Shown: positions 6,253 through 6,339 of the stretch, piece by piece
How the letters are laid out: each line of letters starts with the position of its first letter
Position numbering within the stretch: position 1 is the stretch's first letter
Assembly: GCA_965371805.1 (NCBI GenBank)
Contig: CBDUZW010000126.1
Coordinates: forward strand, 1 to 6,339
Direction: 5' to 3'
From: JAOZTV01 sp965371805
Lineage (GTDB): Bacteria; Acidobacteriota; Aminicenantia; UBA2199
Length of the DNA: 6,339 nt
The notes under the pieces: model-generated
What the model was told of the DNA's origin: nothing
Databases searched by the model: none
What the model saw: only the letters and a program-made list of their open reading frames with translations
Translations under genes and position numbers: made by a program

Positions 6253-6281
6253 ATTTTAAATTTATTATATATTTATGTCAA
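6253..6281 (-). promoter_or_regulatory. Near-consensus sigma-70 promoter of rsgA
   Basis: Read on the minus strand, TTGACA (6281-6276) is a perfect -35. After a 17-base spacer, TAAAAT (6258-6253) matches five of six -10 bases. It is the best promoter match in the window. Predicted transcription starts near 6246, only about eight bases before the ATG at 6238 but about 80 bases before the TTG at 6166. This is a second reason to prefer the downstream start. Confidence 0.7.
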
Positions 6282-6295
6282 GATTTCGAATTGAA

Positions 6296-6339
6296 TCATA
6301 AAAAAACACTTTAAACTACTACTGGTTGCGTCATAAAAA
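6296..6339. repeat. Short direct repeat TCATAAAAA at the right edge
   Basis: TCATAAAAA occurs at 6296-6304 (extended by two more A) and again at 6331-6339, 35 bases apart, with ACTACTACTGGTTGCG (6315-6330) in between. The second copy runs to the end of the window, so its full length is unknown. It may be chance in A-rich sequence or the edge of a longer repeat. Confidence 0.25.

Noticed and set aside
6311..6339. Minus-strand tail entering from the right edge, ending MTQPVVV
   Set aside because: A stop occurs after nine codons, and another minus frame is open over the same bases. This is too short to tell a gene end from chance.
1..6339. CRISPR array, tRNA or rRNA, toxin-antitoxin pair, defence system or phage genes
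   Set aside because: I saw no regularly spaced repeats, no cloverleaf-like sequence and no matching protein motifs. Apart from small gaps the window is filled by six chromosomal-type genes.

Overview
This is an A+T-rich window (about 70% A+T by eye) from a bacterial chromosome. It holds six substantial protein genes, all apparently intact, and no RNA gene, CRISPR array or complete mobile element. The host is probably Gram-negative: one gene encodes a signal-peptide-bearing outer-membrane beta-barrel protein ending in an aromatic residue. Shine-Dalgarno sites are clear for several genes (AGGAGG, GGGAGG, GTGAGG). This argues against mainstream Bacteroidetes, which use such sites little. A deep lineage of the FCB group (Fibrobacteres-Chlorobi-Bacteroidetes and relatives) is a reasonable guess, but it is an inference and not a demonstrated placement.

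Layout. Positions 1-105 hold a possible C-terminal tail of an upstream gene and a promoter-like region. Positions 106-3161 hold three co-directional plus-strand genes: a multi-pass membrane protein of unknown function with one extracytoplasmic domain, a YeiH-family (putative sulfate exporter) permease, and a class I SAM-dependent methyltransferase with an NPPW catalytic motif. The gaps of 67 and 43 bases, with no convincing terminator, suggest an operon. The minus-strand outer-membrane protein (3201-3872) converges on the methyltransferase. A 249-base divergent regulatory region (3873-4121) separates it from a plus-strand PLP-dependent threonine aldolase/beta-eliminating lyase (4122-5153). The aldolase runs tail-to-tail into rsgA, the circularly permuted ribosome-assembly GTPase on the minus strand. 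The two stop codons overlap inside one TTAA palindrome. rsgA has a near-consensus sigma-70 promoter (TTGACA-N17-TAAAAT) at the right edge.

How the genes relate. The window looks like ordinary core and housekeeping genome, not a defence island or mobile element. RsgA (30S subunit maturation), the aldolase (threonine/glycine metabolism) and the methyltransferase (substrate unknown, perhaps a translation component) have no obvious joint pathway. The least understood part is the three-gene cluster at 106-3161, because two of its three products lack a firm biochemical role. The most useful annotation correction concerns rsgA. The longest reading frame begins at an ATG at 6238, but the SD, promoter position and family N-terminus all favour a TTG start at 6166.
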